Source: Myxococcales bacterium | GTDB taxonomy: Bacteria; Myxococcota_A; UBA9042; PHBI01; JAAZYN01 | Direction of reading: 5' to 3' | DNA length: 5,889 nucleotides | Assembly: GCA_014239625.1 (NCBI GenBank) | Contig: JAAZYN010000061.1 | Location: 5,394 to 11,282, forward strand | Shown: positions 1 through 5,889 of the stretch, one piece after another | Layout: the number at the start of each line of letters is the position of its first letter | How positions within the stretch are numbered: position 1 is the stretch's first letter | Notes under the pieces: model-generated | The model's database searches: none | Told to the model about the DNA's origin: nothing | What the model saw: only the letters and a program-made list of their open reading frames with translations | Made by a program: the position numbers and the translations under genes

Positions 1-1820
1 CTTGGCGCGGTTGGCGCGGCGGGTGTCGGCGCGGCCCCCGTCTGCACTCTCCACAGCGCCGCGTAGAGCCCGTCCATCGCCAACAGCTCGTCGTGGGTCC
101 CGGACTCCGCGATCCCGCCGTCCGCCAGGACCATGATCCGGTCCACGTTGCGCACCGTGGACAGGCGGTGGGCGATCAGCACGGTGACGCGCCCCTGCGC
201 GATGGTCTCCATCGATCGTTGAATCGCCGCCTCGGTCTCGTTGTCCACGGCCGACGTCGCCTCATCCAAGATGAGCACCGGTGGGTCTTTGAGCACCGCT
301 CGAGCGATCGACAGACGCTGACGCTGGCCTCCCGACAGCCGCATGCCCCACTCCCCGACGATGGTGTCCCGTCCGCGCGGCAGCGCGTCCACGAAGGCCG
401 CCGACTCAGCCTTGGTCAGCGCCGCCTCCAGCGCTTCCTCGCTGGCCTCCGGTCGCCCGTACATGACGTTGTCCGCGACGGTCCCGTGAAACAGGAACAC
501 GTCCTGGCTGACCAAGCCCACGCAGCGCCTCAGATCGACGAGGTCGAGCTGGGGCAGGGGCACGCCGTCGAGGCGGATCTCGCCGGCCACCGGGTCGTAC
601 AGCCGCATCAGCAGCTTGGCGATGGTGCTCTTTCCAGCTCCCGTGCTGCCTACGAACGCCACCCGGGATCCCGGCTCGATGGTCAGTGAGAGCTCTCGGA
701 GCACCGGCTCCCGATCGGGGTAGGCGAACGTCACCCTGTCAAACTCAATCCGCCCGCCGACCGCAGCCGGGGTGAGCCGCGTGTCGCCCCCTCGCATCAC
801 CACCGGGTGATCGAGGACGCCCATGATCCGCTGGGTCGACGCCATCGCGCGCTGGTATTGATCGAAGGTCTCGCCGAGACGGGTCAGCGGCCACAGCAGG
901 CGCTGCGTCAAGAACACCAGCACGCTATAGGTCCCGACCTGCAGCGCCCCACTGAGCACGTGATAGCCGCCGAGGACGAGGGTCGCGGTGAACCCCAACA
1001 CGATGACCATACGGATGAGGGGCGAAAACGCCGAGCTCAAGGCGATGGCCCGGCGATTGAGCTGCTGATACTCCTCGGACAGGCCTCGCAGCCGCTCCAC
1101 CTCGCGCTCCTCCGCCACGTAACTCTTGATGGTCGCGAACCCGCTCAGGTTGGAGGCGAGCTGACTGTTGAGCACCGCGGCCTGGTCGCGCACAGCGCGG
1201 TAGCGGGGGGCGATGCGTTTCTGAAACGCAACGGAGCCCCAGATGACGAACGGCACCGGCAACACAGCGAGCAGCGCTATCTCGGGCGAGATGGCGAAGA
1301 ACGCCAGCCCGATCACCACCGCCGTGGTGCTGACCTGGATCAGGTCGTTGGCGCCGATGTCCAGGAAGCGCTCCAGCTGGTTGACGTCGTCGTTCAACAC
1401 GGCCATCAGGCCGCCCACCCGCTGGGTCTCGAAGTAGCCCAGATCCATGGACTGCAGGTGCTCGTAGGTGTGCAGTCGGAGCTCGTGTTGGATGGTCTGT
1501 GCCAGGTTGCGCCACAGCACCTTCTGCAGATATTCGAAGGCGCTCTCGAGGATCCAGATGAGCAGAGTCACGCCCGCCAGCGCCCACAGTTGGTGACGCA
1601 CGTCGGTCAGGCCCAGCTGCGCCAACAAGGAGTCCTGCCCTCGGACCACGATGTCTACCGCGGCGCCGATCAGGGCTGGGGGCGCCAGGTCGAACAGCTT
1701 GTTCAAGAACGAACAGCTCACCGCCAGCCGAATTCGGCGCCGGTGCGGCCTCGAATACTCCAGCAGCCTGGCTAGCGGTCGCGCCTCAGGCAGCCGAAGA
1801 CTCGCTGTGCACGAACTCAC
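1..1820 (-). CDS. ABC exporter half-transporter, membrane domain fused to ATPase (3' end cut by window edge)
   Basis: ATP-driven inner-membrane exporter of the MsbA/multidrug type, expected to work as a homodimer or heterodimer; the substrate cannot be told from sequence. 606 residues are visible, against about 580-620 for the family, so only a few C-terminal residues are lost. Residues ~20-320 form the six-helix membrane domain, with hydrophobic segments near 32-58, 78-98, two within 160-200, 268-288 and 292-312. The ATPase domain starts near residue 355: A-loop Tyr367, Walker A GSTGAGKST (391-399, Lys397), Q-loop VSQD (Gln439), signature LSGGQ (495-499), Walker B VLILDEA (515-521, catalytic Glu520), D-loop SAVD and switch His551 in IAHRLST. 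All catalytic residues are intact, and an Ala/Pro-rich tail follows. The start is GTG at 1820: a stop lies directly upstream in frame, GGGAG sits 7 bases before it, and the next in-frame ATG/GTG codons would cut into the first helix. The start overlaps the upstream gene by 35 bases. Family certain; substrate unknown. Confidence 0.95.
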   Translation of the reverse strand, partial: MSSCTASLRLPEARPLARLLEYSRPHRRRIRLAVSCSFLNKLFDLAPPALIGAAVDIVVRGQDSLLAQLGLTDVRHQLWALAGVTLLIWILESAFEYLQKVLWRNLAQTIQHELRLHTYEHLQSMDLGYFETQRVGGLMAVLNDDVNQLERFLDIGANDLIQVSTTAVVIGLAFFAISPEIALLAVLPVPFVIWGSVAFQKRIAPRYRAVRDQAAVLNSQLASNLSGFATIKSYVAEEREVERLRGLSEEYQQLNRRAIALSSAFSPLIRMVIVLGFTATLVLGGYHVLSGALQVGTYSVLVFLTQRLLWPLTRLGETFDQYQRAMASTQRIMGVLDHPVVMRGGDTRLTPAAVGGRIEFDRVTFAYPDREPVLRELSLTIEPGSRVAFVGSTGAGKSTIAKLLMRLYDPVAGEIRLDGVPLPQLDLVDLRRCVGLVSQDVFLFHGTVADNVMYGRPEASEEALEAALTKAESAAFVDALPRGRDTIVGEWGMRLSGGQRQRLSIARAVLKDPPVLILDEATSAVDNETEAAIQRSMETIAQGRVTVLIAHRLSTVRNVDRIMVLADGGIAESGTHDELLAMDGLYAALWRVQTGAAPTPAAPTAP

Positions 1821-2298
1821 TCAAGATCTCCCACTCGTCGACGAGTCGCGAGCGGCGACACCCCCAGACATCGCAGATGGCAGCGACGGCCGACGTGGTG
1901 GGGTCTTCGCTGAGGAAGATGGCCCGCAAGGTCCCCTTGCCACAGGGACAGGGCGCGTAGGCCAGGAGCTCCTCGTCGACGGCCGATGAGCGGACAGAGC
2001 ACTTGGTCCCCACCGGGATATCGTCGCCGCCCACCTTGTCGGCGTGGCCGTGGACCGGCGAGAGGGTGACGTGGTCGGCGGTGTCGGCGTACTTGACCCG
2101 CAGCTTCACGCCGGGAAACCCGCTGAACGACGGGTTGTCACCGTGTATCAACGAGTTGCCCCGATGATCGTAGGCCCGCGTGATGACGATCTGCGCGTCG
2201 TCGAGGACCTCGACCTGGGAAGACACCGCGAGCTTACCTTCGTCGATCTGGAGCCCGATGATATCGGAGATGTCGTCCAGAAGGTTGCTGACTTCCAC
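1786..2298 (-). CDS. Uncharacterised 170-residue protein with a possible zinc-binding Cys cluster
   Basis: I do not recognise this family. It starts at GTG (2298-2296) with AAGGAG 7 bases upstream and ends at TGA (1788-1786). No signal peptide or membrane segment is visible, so it is probably cytoplasmic. The N-terminal ~70 residues alternate acidic and hydrophobic positions (LLDDISDIIGLQIDEGKL) and look beta-rich. The middle holds several His residues (H76, H84, H86). The C-terminal ~70 residues carry five cysteines: C100, C117-P-C119-G, and C142-x4-C147 in ICDVWGC, followed by an acidic/aromatic stretch (DEWEILSEF). The CxC plus Cx4C spacing suggests a small zinc ribbon-like or metal site, but this is inference. 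Overlap of its end with the exporter start implies co-expression, so it may be a regulator or accessory of that transporter. It has its own RBS and a 179-base gap upstream, hence possibly its own promoter. That it is a real gene is well supported by coding character and RBS. Confidence 0.85.
   Translation of the reverse strand: MEVSNLLDDISDIIGLQIDEGKLAVSSQVEVLDDAQIVITRAYDHRGNSLIHGDNPSFSGFPGVKLRVKYADTADHVTLSPVHGHADKVGGDDIPVGTKCSVRSSAVDEELLAYAPCPCGKGTLRAIFLSEDPTTSAVAAICDVWGCRRSRLVDEWEILSEFVHSESSAA
1828..1832 (-). promoter_or_regulatory. Ribosome binding site of the ABC exporter gene
   Basis: GGGAG on the minus strand, 7 bases before the GTG at 1820 and inside the coding sequence of the upstream gene. 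It decides the start of the exporter gene and supports translational coupling of the two. Confidence 0.7.
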
Positions 2299-2305
2299 TC
2301 TGTGT

Positions 2306-2311
2306 CTCCTT
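2306..2311 (-). promoter_or_regulatory. Ribosome binding site of the 170-residue unknown protein
   Basis: AAGGAG on the minus strand, 7 bases before the GTG at 2298. It is a near-consensus Shine-Dalgarno and fixes the GTG start. Confidence 0.8.
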
Positions 2312-2326
2312 GCCCTAAGGGAAGGT

Positions 2327-2344
2327 CTCGACCGCTGTGTCGAG
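2327..2344. promoter_or_regulatory. Inverted repeat, possible operator or 5' leader hairpin
   Basis: CTCGAC and GTCGAG flank a 6-base spacer. The repeat overlaps the end of the proposed -10 box (2343-2348) and extends over the likely transcription start, 29-46 bases before the GTG of the 170-residue protein. That position suits a repressor site or a short leader hairpin. A 6-bp stem can occur by chance in GC-rich DNA. Confidence 0.3.
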
Positions 2345-2371
2345 TTAACGCGCCCTGCTCAACGCCGTCAA
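2343..2371 (-). promoter_or_regulatory. Candidate sigma70-like promoter for the unknown protein and ABC exporter
   Basis: On the minus strand, TTGACG (2371-2366, 5 of 6 matches to the -35 consensus) is followed after 17 bases by TTAACT (2348-2343, 3 of 6 matches to the -10). The leader would be about 40 bases. The -35 is good and the -10 weak, so this is tentative. It would give the unknown gene and the exporter their own transcript, separate from the phosphorylase gene. Confidence 0.3.
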
Positions 2372-2388
2372 CAACTCAATCCGCCCAC

Positions 2389-2468
2389 AGACCGAGCGCT
2401 CATGCCGCTGTCCGGCTGTTCGCGGGGGCGACCCAGCGCTCAACCCGTCGGTCTCTCCCGCGGGGGCG
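2389..2468. repeat. Repeated and foldable stretch between the phosphorylase gene and the next gene
   Basis: The 10-base direct repeat CGCGGGGGCG occurs at 2421-2430 and 2459-2468, 38 bases apart. Nested with it, AGACCGA (2389-2395) is the reverse complement of TCGGTCT (2448-2454), and the self-complementary AGCGCT occurs at 2395-2400 and 2435-2440, so the stretch could fold as a long bulged hairpin. It lies just after the phosphorylase stop codon in its transcript. There is no T-tract, so it is not a typical intrinsic terminator. It may be 3' structure or simply GC-rich coincidence. Confidence 0.3.
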
Positions 2469-2477
2469 GTTACATCA

Positions 2478-5078
2478 CTACTCCCAGGTCAACACCGCCA
2501 GGTCCCGTACGGGCGCCGCCGGAAGGTGGGGCCGGACGCGCACCGTGGTCCCCCTCTGGCCCGAGTGGGTCGGCTGCCACACGCCCGTGTACGGGGTCCG
2601 CCCGTGCGCGTCGGCAGGTCCGGCGGGCGCCAGCGGCGTGACCACGCCCTCGACGATAGCCCCGGCCGCGTCGAGCGGGCCGGTGACGAGCTCGACCTGT
2701 ACATCCTCCGGGGCCAACCCGCCCAGCCGGAGCTGCGCGTCGACGCGGACCTCGGCGCCCAACCGAAGCTGCGGCGGATGAGAGAACTGCACATCCTCGA
2801 CGCTGACGTCCGCCCGCCAGTGGTGGCGCACGCGGCGAGCGCGTTGGGCTCTGGCGTGGGCCAACCGGTGATCATCCGCGGCGAGCTCTGTGGAGGCCTG
2901 GTGAGCCGGGGCATAGAGCCTCTCGGTGTAATCGATCACCTGGCGGTCCATCGAAAACCGCGCGCTGAGTTGGGACATGCTCGCCTTCATGCGGTCGATC
3001 CAGCGCCTCGGGAGCCCGTCGGCGTCACGGTCGTAGAACTCGGGGACCACGCGCTGCTCCAGCAACGTCATCAGCATCTCTGCCTCGACGGCGTCCCCCT
3101 GCTCGGGGTCGCCGTAGATCTCACCCAGCCCGATGGACCAACCGACCTCGGGGGTGTAGGCCTCGGCCCACCATCCGTCGAGCACCGACAGGTGGAGCCC
3201 CCCGTTCATGATGACCTTCATGCCACTGGTCCCGCTGGCCTCTTTGGGTCGCCTCGGGGTGTTGAGCCACACGTCCACCCCCTGCACCAGGCGCCGCGCG
3301 ACCCCCATGTCGTACTCCTCGATGAAGACGACTCGGCCTCGGACTCTGGGCCGCATGGAGAACTGCACGATGGCCTTGATGAGCTCCTTGCCGGGGACAT
3401 CTCGCGGGTGGGCCTTGCCCGCGAAGACGAACTGTACCGGGCGCTGCGCGTTGGCGATGAGCCGCTCCAGGCGCTCCGGGTCTCGCATGAGCAAGGTCGC
3501 CCGCTTGTAGGTCGCAAACCGCCTGGCAAAGCCCACCGTCAGCGCCCCCGGATCGAGCACCCCGTCGAGCCGCAAGGCCGCCCGGAACTCCCCCCGCTGG
3601 CGGTGGCGCGGGGGCGGCGCGTAGGGTGTGTTCGCCTCGTCCAGCGTCGACCGCAGCCGATCCCGCACGAATGACGCCAGCGCCGCCCGCCGATCCTCGT
3701 GAACCTGCCACAGCTTGCGGTCGTCGATGTCGACCACCCCAGCCCAGTACTCCGGGTCGGCGCAGCGTCGCTCCCAGGGCCCCAGCTCCTGCGTGAGGAG
3801 GTCACCCAGCTGCTGGGAGAGCCACGTCCTGGTGTGCACCCCATTGGTCACGCTCGTGATCGGGACCTCGGAGCGCTGGGCTCCAGGCCAGAGCTGTCGC
3901 CACATCCCTCGCGAGACGCGCCCGTGAAGCGTCGAAACGCCGTTGATCCAACCCGCGCAGCGCAGCGCCAGGTAGGCCATGTTGAAGCCTCGCGCCAGCT
4001 GGGGGTCGTCGCGGTGAGCGCCCAGCTCGAGGAGCTCGGTGCGCGACACCCCGAGCCGATCGTGAAGGCTCGGTAAGCACCGGTCGAGCTGGTCGGCGCC
4101 GAAGATGTCGAAGCCCGCTGGCACCGGGGTGTGGGTCGTGAAGACGTTACCCGCGGCGCAGAGCTCGCGCGCGGTGTGGAAGTCCAGGCCGCGGGTGGCG
4201 CGGGCCTGGTGGATGCGCTCGAGCGCCATGAACGCCGCGTGCCCCTCGTTCATGTGGAAGACCGTCGGGCGCAGGCCGAGGGCGTCCAGAGCGCGGATCC
4301 CACCGACTCCGAGGACGATCTCTTGCTTCAGGCGGTCCTCCGACCCGCCGCCGTACAGCGCGGCGGTGATGCGCCGGTCGTCGGGATGGTTGGCCGGGCT
4401 GTTGGTGTCCAGCAGATACAGCTGGATGCGCCCAACGTTGACCTCCCAGACGAGGATCTCCACGTCGCGTTCGCCGATCTCCACATGCACCGCGAGCCGT
4501 CTCCCCTCGCCAGCGGTGGCCGGGCGCATCGGCAGGTTCCAGAAGTCGTTGGTCTGGGGTTGCTCATGCTGCCATCCGCTGTGGTCGAGACGTTGGCGGA
4601 AGTAGCCGTGCTGGTATCCAAGCCCCACGGCGACCAGGGGCACACCGAGCTGGGCCGCTGACTTCAGATGATCCCCGGAGAGCACACCGAGCCCGCCGGA
4701 GTAAATGGGCAGCGCCTCGGTCAACCCGTACTCCGCCGAGAAGTAGGCGACCAGGCCCCCTTGCTGCTGGAGCTCGGGGTAGCGCTGGCCGAACCAGTGC
4801 TCGGCACCCCGCTCGGCCGCCACGCGGCGCACGACGTGGGCCAGCTCCAGTACGAAATCCTCGTCGGCCGACAGCGCGTCGAGTCGCTCCGCCCCGACCT
4901 GCCCAAACAGCGCGATGGGGTTGTGGTTCAGCGCCTTCCACAGGCCGGGGTCGATGCGCTCGAAGAGCTCGCGGGCCTCCGGGACCCAGGTCCACGCCAA
5001 GTCGAAGCCGAGCTCGAAGAGGGCCTCCAGCTGGGGTGGGAGCGCTGGGGTGATCGTGAACGTATGGATCCGCGGCAC
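2478..5078 (-). CDS. glgP: Alpha-glucan (glycogen/maltodextrin) phosphorylase, GT35, DUF3417-containing type
   Basis: Cytoplasmic PLP-dependent enzyme that phosphorolyses alpha-1,4-glucans to glucose-1-phosphate. The protein has 866 residues, close to the ~850 usual for this subfamily. Residues ~5-120 match the N-terminal DUF3417 domain (FDLAWTWVPEARELFERIDP). The GT35 catalytic region runs from ~120 to ~730: YSGGLGVLSGDHLKSA from about 126, HMNEGHAAF (275-283), TTHTPVPAG (from 314), and RRFATYKRA, where Arg520 and Lys525 correspond to the phosphate-contacting Arg569/Lys574 of muscle phosphorylase. EASGTSGMK (613-621) carries the PLP-binding Lys621. A beta-rich C-terminal extension (~735-866) is typical of this subfamily. 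No key residue is missing. The start is GTG at 5078, with GGAGG 6 bases upstream and immediately before the DUF3417 domain. A reading frame open to 5171 adds 31 Arg-rich, non-conserved residues and lacks comparable support. It ends at TAG followed by further nearby stops. The upstream neighbour is a divergently transcribed desaturase gene. Confidence 0.96.
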   Translation of the reverse strand: MPRIHTFTITPALPPQLEALFELGFDLAWTWVPEARELFERIDPGLWKALNHNPIALFGQVGAERLDALSADEDFVLELAHVVRRVAAERGAEHWFGQRYPELQQQGGLVAYFSAEYGLTEALPIYSGGLGVLSGDHLKSAAQLGVPLVAVGLGYQHGYFRQRLDHSGWQHEQPQTNDFWNLPMRPATAGEGRRLAVHVEIGERDVEILVWEVNVGRIQLYLLDTNSPANHPDDRRITAALYGGGSEDRLKQEIVLGVGGIRALDALGLRPTVFHMNEGHAAFMALERIHQARATRGLDFHTARELCAAGNVFTTHTPVPAGFDIFGADQLDRCLPSLHDRLGVSRTELLELGAHRDDPQLARGFNMAYLALRCAGWINGVSTLHGRVSRGMWRQLWPGAQRSEVPITSVTNGVHTRTWLSQQLGDLLTQELGPWERRCADPEYWAGVVDIDDRKLWQVHEDRRAALASFVRDRLRSTLDEANTPYAPPPRHRQRGEFRAALRLDGVLDPGALTVGFARRFATYKRATLLMRDPERLERLIANAQRPVQFVFAGKAHPRDVPGKELIKAIVQFSMRPRVRGRVVFIEEYDMGVARRLVQGVDVWLNTPRRPKEASGTSGMKVIMNGGLHLSVLDGWWAEAYTPEVGWSIGLGEIYGDPEQGDAVEAEMLMTLLEQRVVPEFYDRDADGLPRRWIDRMKASMSQLSARFSMDRQVIDYTERLYAPAHQASTELAADDHRLAHARAQRARRVRHHWRADVSVEDVQFSHPPQLRLGAEVRVDAQLRLGGLAPEDVQVELVTGPLDAAGAIVEGVVTPLAPAGPADAHGRTPYTGVWQPTHSGQRGTTVRVRPHLPAAPVRDLAVLTWE

Positions 5079-5084
5079 AGGACG

Positions 5085-5089
5085 CCTCC
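5085..5089 (-). promoter_or_regulatory. Ribosome binding site that fixes the phosphorylase start
   Basis: GGAGG on the minus strand, 6 bases before the GTG at 5078. It argues for a start at 5078 rather than the in-frame ATG at 5171, which would place this site inside the coding sequence. Confidence 0.8.
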
Positions 5090-5143
5090 GTTGTGGGCAC
5101 CTCAGTCTGTACCAGAGGAGGCGGCGAAGGGGCACTCTCCCGG

Positions 5144-5165
5144 CGCGAGCGAGCGCTCGCTCGCG
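5144..5165. promoter_or_regulatory. Perfect 22-bp palindrome in the divergent intergenic region
   Basis: The half-site CGCGAGCGAGC is followed at once by its exact reverse complement, with no spacer. Each half contains a tandem GCGA unit. It lies 66 bases upstream of the phosphorylase GTG and ends 9 bases before the -35 box of the desaturase promoter, a position suited to a dimeric or tetrameric regulator acting on either or both genes. It could also extrude as a cruciform or fold as a hairpin with a minimal loop. No T-tract follows, so it is not an ordinary terminator. The regulator is unknown. Confidence 0.55.
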
Positions 5166-5174
5166 GAACATCCT

Positions 5175-5203
5175 TTGACCACGCGCGCTTGCGGCATTAA
5201 AAG
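5175..5203 (+). promoter_or_regulatory. Candidate sigma70-like promoter of the desaturase gene
   Basis: TTGACC (5175-5180, 5 of 6 matches to the -35 consensus) is followed after exactly 17 bases by TAAAAG (5198-5203, 4 of 6 matches to the -10), in an AT-rich patch that stands out from the surrounding GC-rich DNA. The start point would be near 5210, giving a leader of about 44 bases. It is the best promoter match seen in the window. I found no convincing promoter facing the phosphorylase gene. Confidence 0.5.
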
Positions 5204-5225
5204 GGCAGCCGATCTGGAACTTGCA

Positions 5226-5240
5226 GCGCCTCGCAGGCGC
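5226..5240 (+). promoter_or_regulatory. Small hairpin in the desaturase 5' leader
   Basis: GCGCCT and AGGCGC can pair as a 6-bp stem with a 3-base loop, ending 3 bases before the GGAGG of the ribosome binding site. It could affect ribosome access to the desaturase message. This rests only on complementarity, which is frequent in GC-rich leaders. Confidence 0.3.
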
Positions 5241-5243
5241 CCC

Positions 5244-5248
5244 GGAGG
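5244..5248 (+). promoter_or_regulatory. Ribosome binding site of the desaturase gene
   Basis: GGAGG lies 5 bases before the GTG at 5254 and selects that start for the desaturase. Confidence 0.75.
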
Positions 5249-5253
5249 GACCG

Positions 5254-5889
5254 GTGAGAACAGGAAACGAGCTCCTTCAAGCAGCCAAGGAATACGCCGT
5301 CGAAGACCGCGCCCGCAGCTGGTTCCACTTCGTCGAGACGTGGTTCTTCCTGCTGGCGGCGCTGGTCGGTACGGTGTGGAACGTCCACTGGTCGCTGCAG
5401 ATCGCGTCTAGCGTCTTGGCGGGTCTGGTGGGCGTCCGCATGTTCATCCTCTACCACGACTTCCAGCACGGGGCGTTCTTGCGCGGCTCCAAGGTCGCCA
5501 AGGGCATCATGTGGGTCTTCGGCGTCTTGTCGCTGAACCCCGCGTCGGTCTGGACGCGCTCGCACAATTATCACCACAAGCACAACGCGAAGATCTACGG
5601 CTCGGGCATCGGCTCGTACCCGGTCATGACCACCGCCGACTGGGCCACCGCCGACGAGGCGTCCCGCAAACAGTACGCGTGGTCTCGGAGCCCTATGGCC
5701 ATCGCGCTGGGCTACTGGACGATGTTCCTCGACGGGATGGTCTTGCGGTCGATCAAGACCAACAAGCGTCGCCACTGGGACAGCGTCGTGGCGCTGGTGG
5801 TGCACGGTCTCCTCATCGTGACCCTGGCCATCTTCGCGCCGTCCGCCTCTCGCTCGAAGCCCACGAACCGACCCTGTTCGAAGTCCCAG
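5254..5889 (+). CDS. Membrane fatty acid desaturase, N-terminal part (3' end cut by window edge)
   Basis: Integral-membrane di-iron enzyme of the fatty acid desaturase family (PF00487 type), expected to introduce a double bond into an acyl chain using O2 and an electron donor; regiospecificity cannot be read from sequence. 212 residues are visible from a GTG start with GGAGG 5 bases upstream. Hydrophobic segments lie near 28-44 and 48-67. The first histidine box is HDFQH (68-72), followed by a hydrophobic segment near 82-95. The second box is HNYHH (104-108), with a further His at 110. A hydrophobic segment begins near 178. The third box, expected further downstream, is not reached. From about residue 197 (base ~5842) the translation turns hydrophilic (PSASRSKPTNRPCSKSQ) where a membrane segment would be expected, so the last ~50 bases may contain a frameshift, a join or a real divergence. 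Divergent from the phosphorylase gene, with its own promoter candidate. Confidence 0.88.
   Translation, partial: MRTGNELLQAAKEYAVEDRARSWFHFVETWFFLLAALVGTVWNVHWSLQIASSVLAGLVGVRMFILYHDFQHGAFLRGSKVAKGIMWVFGVLSLNPASVWTRSHNYHHKHNAKIYGSGIGSYPVMTTADWATADEASRKQYAWSRSPMAIALGYWTMFLDGMVLRSIKTNKRRHWDSVVALVVHGLLIVTLAIFAPSASRSKPTNRPCSKSQ

Noticed and set aside
925..1587. 220-codon minus-strand frame inside the exporter gene
   Set aside because: It is out of frame with the conserved membrane domain of the exporter, and its translation is Arg/Gly/Ala-rich without domain character.
93..1775. Plus-strand open frames of 198 and 322 codons opposite the ABC exporter gene
   Set aside because: They lie antisense to a gene with every ABC motif intact, have low-complexity His/Gln/Arg-rich translations and match no family. 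They are products of GC-rich codon bias.
2044..2781. 245-codon plus-strand frame spanning the unknown gene, the gap and the phosphorylase end
   Set aside because: It crosses two well-supported minus-strand genes and the intergenic gap with no change in character; its translation becomes Ser/Thr/Arg low complexity.
2526..3674. 382-codon plus-strand frame opposite the phosphorylase gene
   Set aside because: It is antisense to the PLP-binding and C-terminal regions of a complete phosphorylase, with no recognisable domain and no convincing ribosome site seen.
5144..5165. The palindrome as an intrinsic transcription terminator
   Set aside because: It sits between two divergent gene starts, where no transcript needs ending, and no T-tract follows on either strand.
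5197..5805. 202-codon minus-strand frame opposite the desaturase
   Set aside because: The plus strand encodes both desaturase histidine boxes with a strong ribosome site; the antisense product is His/Arg/Asp-rich shadow sequence.
1..5889. Mobile element, CRISPR array, tRNA or other RNA gene
   Set aside because: No transposase or integrase coding, no terminal inverted repeats, no regularly spaced repeats and no cloverleaf or rRNA-like sequence was seen on either strand.

Overview
The window is a high-GC bacterial chromosome segment. Its gene starts are preceded by clear Shine-Dalgarno sequences, and all four genes appear to begin with GTG. The gene families and base composition suit a GC-rich Gram-negative bacterium. 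A member of the Myxococcota (former Deltaproteobacteria) is my best guess, but it rests on general resemblance of the ABC transporter and desaturase sequences and no marker gene is present to confirm it.

Layout from left to right: (1) 1-1820, minus strand: a half-size ABC exporter (six-helix membrane domain fused to an ATPase), missing only its extreme C-terminus at the left edge. (2) 1786-2298, minus strand: a 170-residue protein I do not recognise, with a cysteine pattern suggesting a small zinc-binding fold. Its 3' end overlaps the start of the ABC gene by 35 bases, so the two are probably translationally coupled. (3) 2299-2477: a 179-base gap with a candidate promoter, a small inverted repeat over it and further repeated or foldable sequence. 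(4) 2478-5078, minus strand: an alpha-glucan phosphorylase of the DUF3417-containing type, complete at 866 residues from the GTG at 5078. (5) 5079-5253: a divergent intergenic region with a perfect 22-bp palindrome, a sigma70-like promoter facing right and a small hairpin before the right-hand gene. (6) 5254-5889, plus strand: the 5' part of a membrane fatty acid desaturase, cut by the right edge.

Functionally, the phosphorylase releases glucose-1-phosphate from glycogen or maltodextrin; the desaturase would introduce double bonds into acyl chains; the ABC exporter would move a lipid, drug or other hydrophobic substrate across the inner membrane. There is no obvious shared pathway. The only firm pairing is the unknown Cys protein with the ABC exporter. 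The phosphorylase and desaturase share a divergent control region and so could share a regulator.

I see no mobile element, CRISPR array, RNA gene or clear novel multi-gene system. The points most worth a second look are the palindrome, the unknown Cys protein coupled to the exporter, and the abrupt change of character in the last ~50 bases of the desaturase reading frame.
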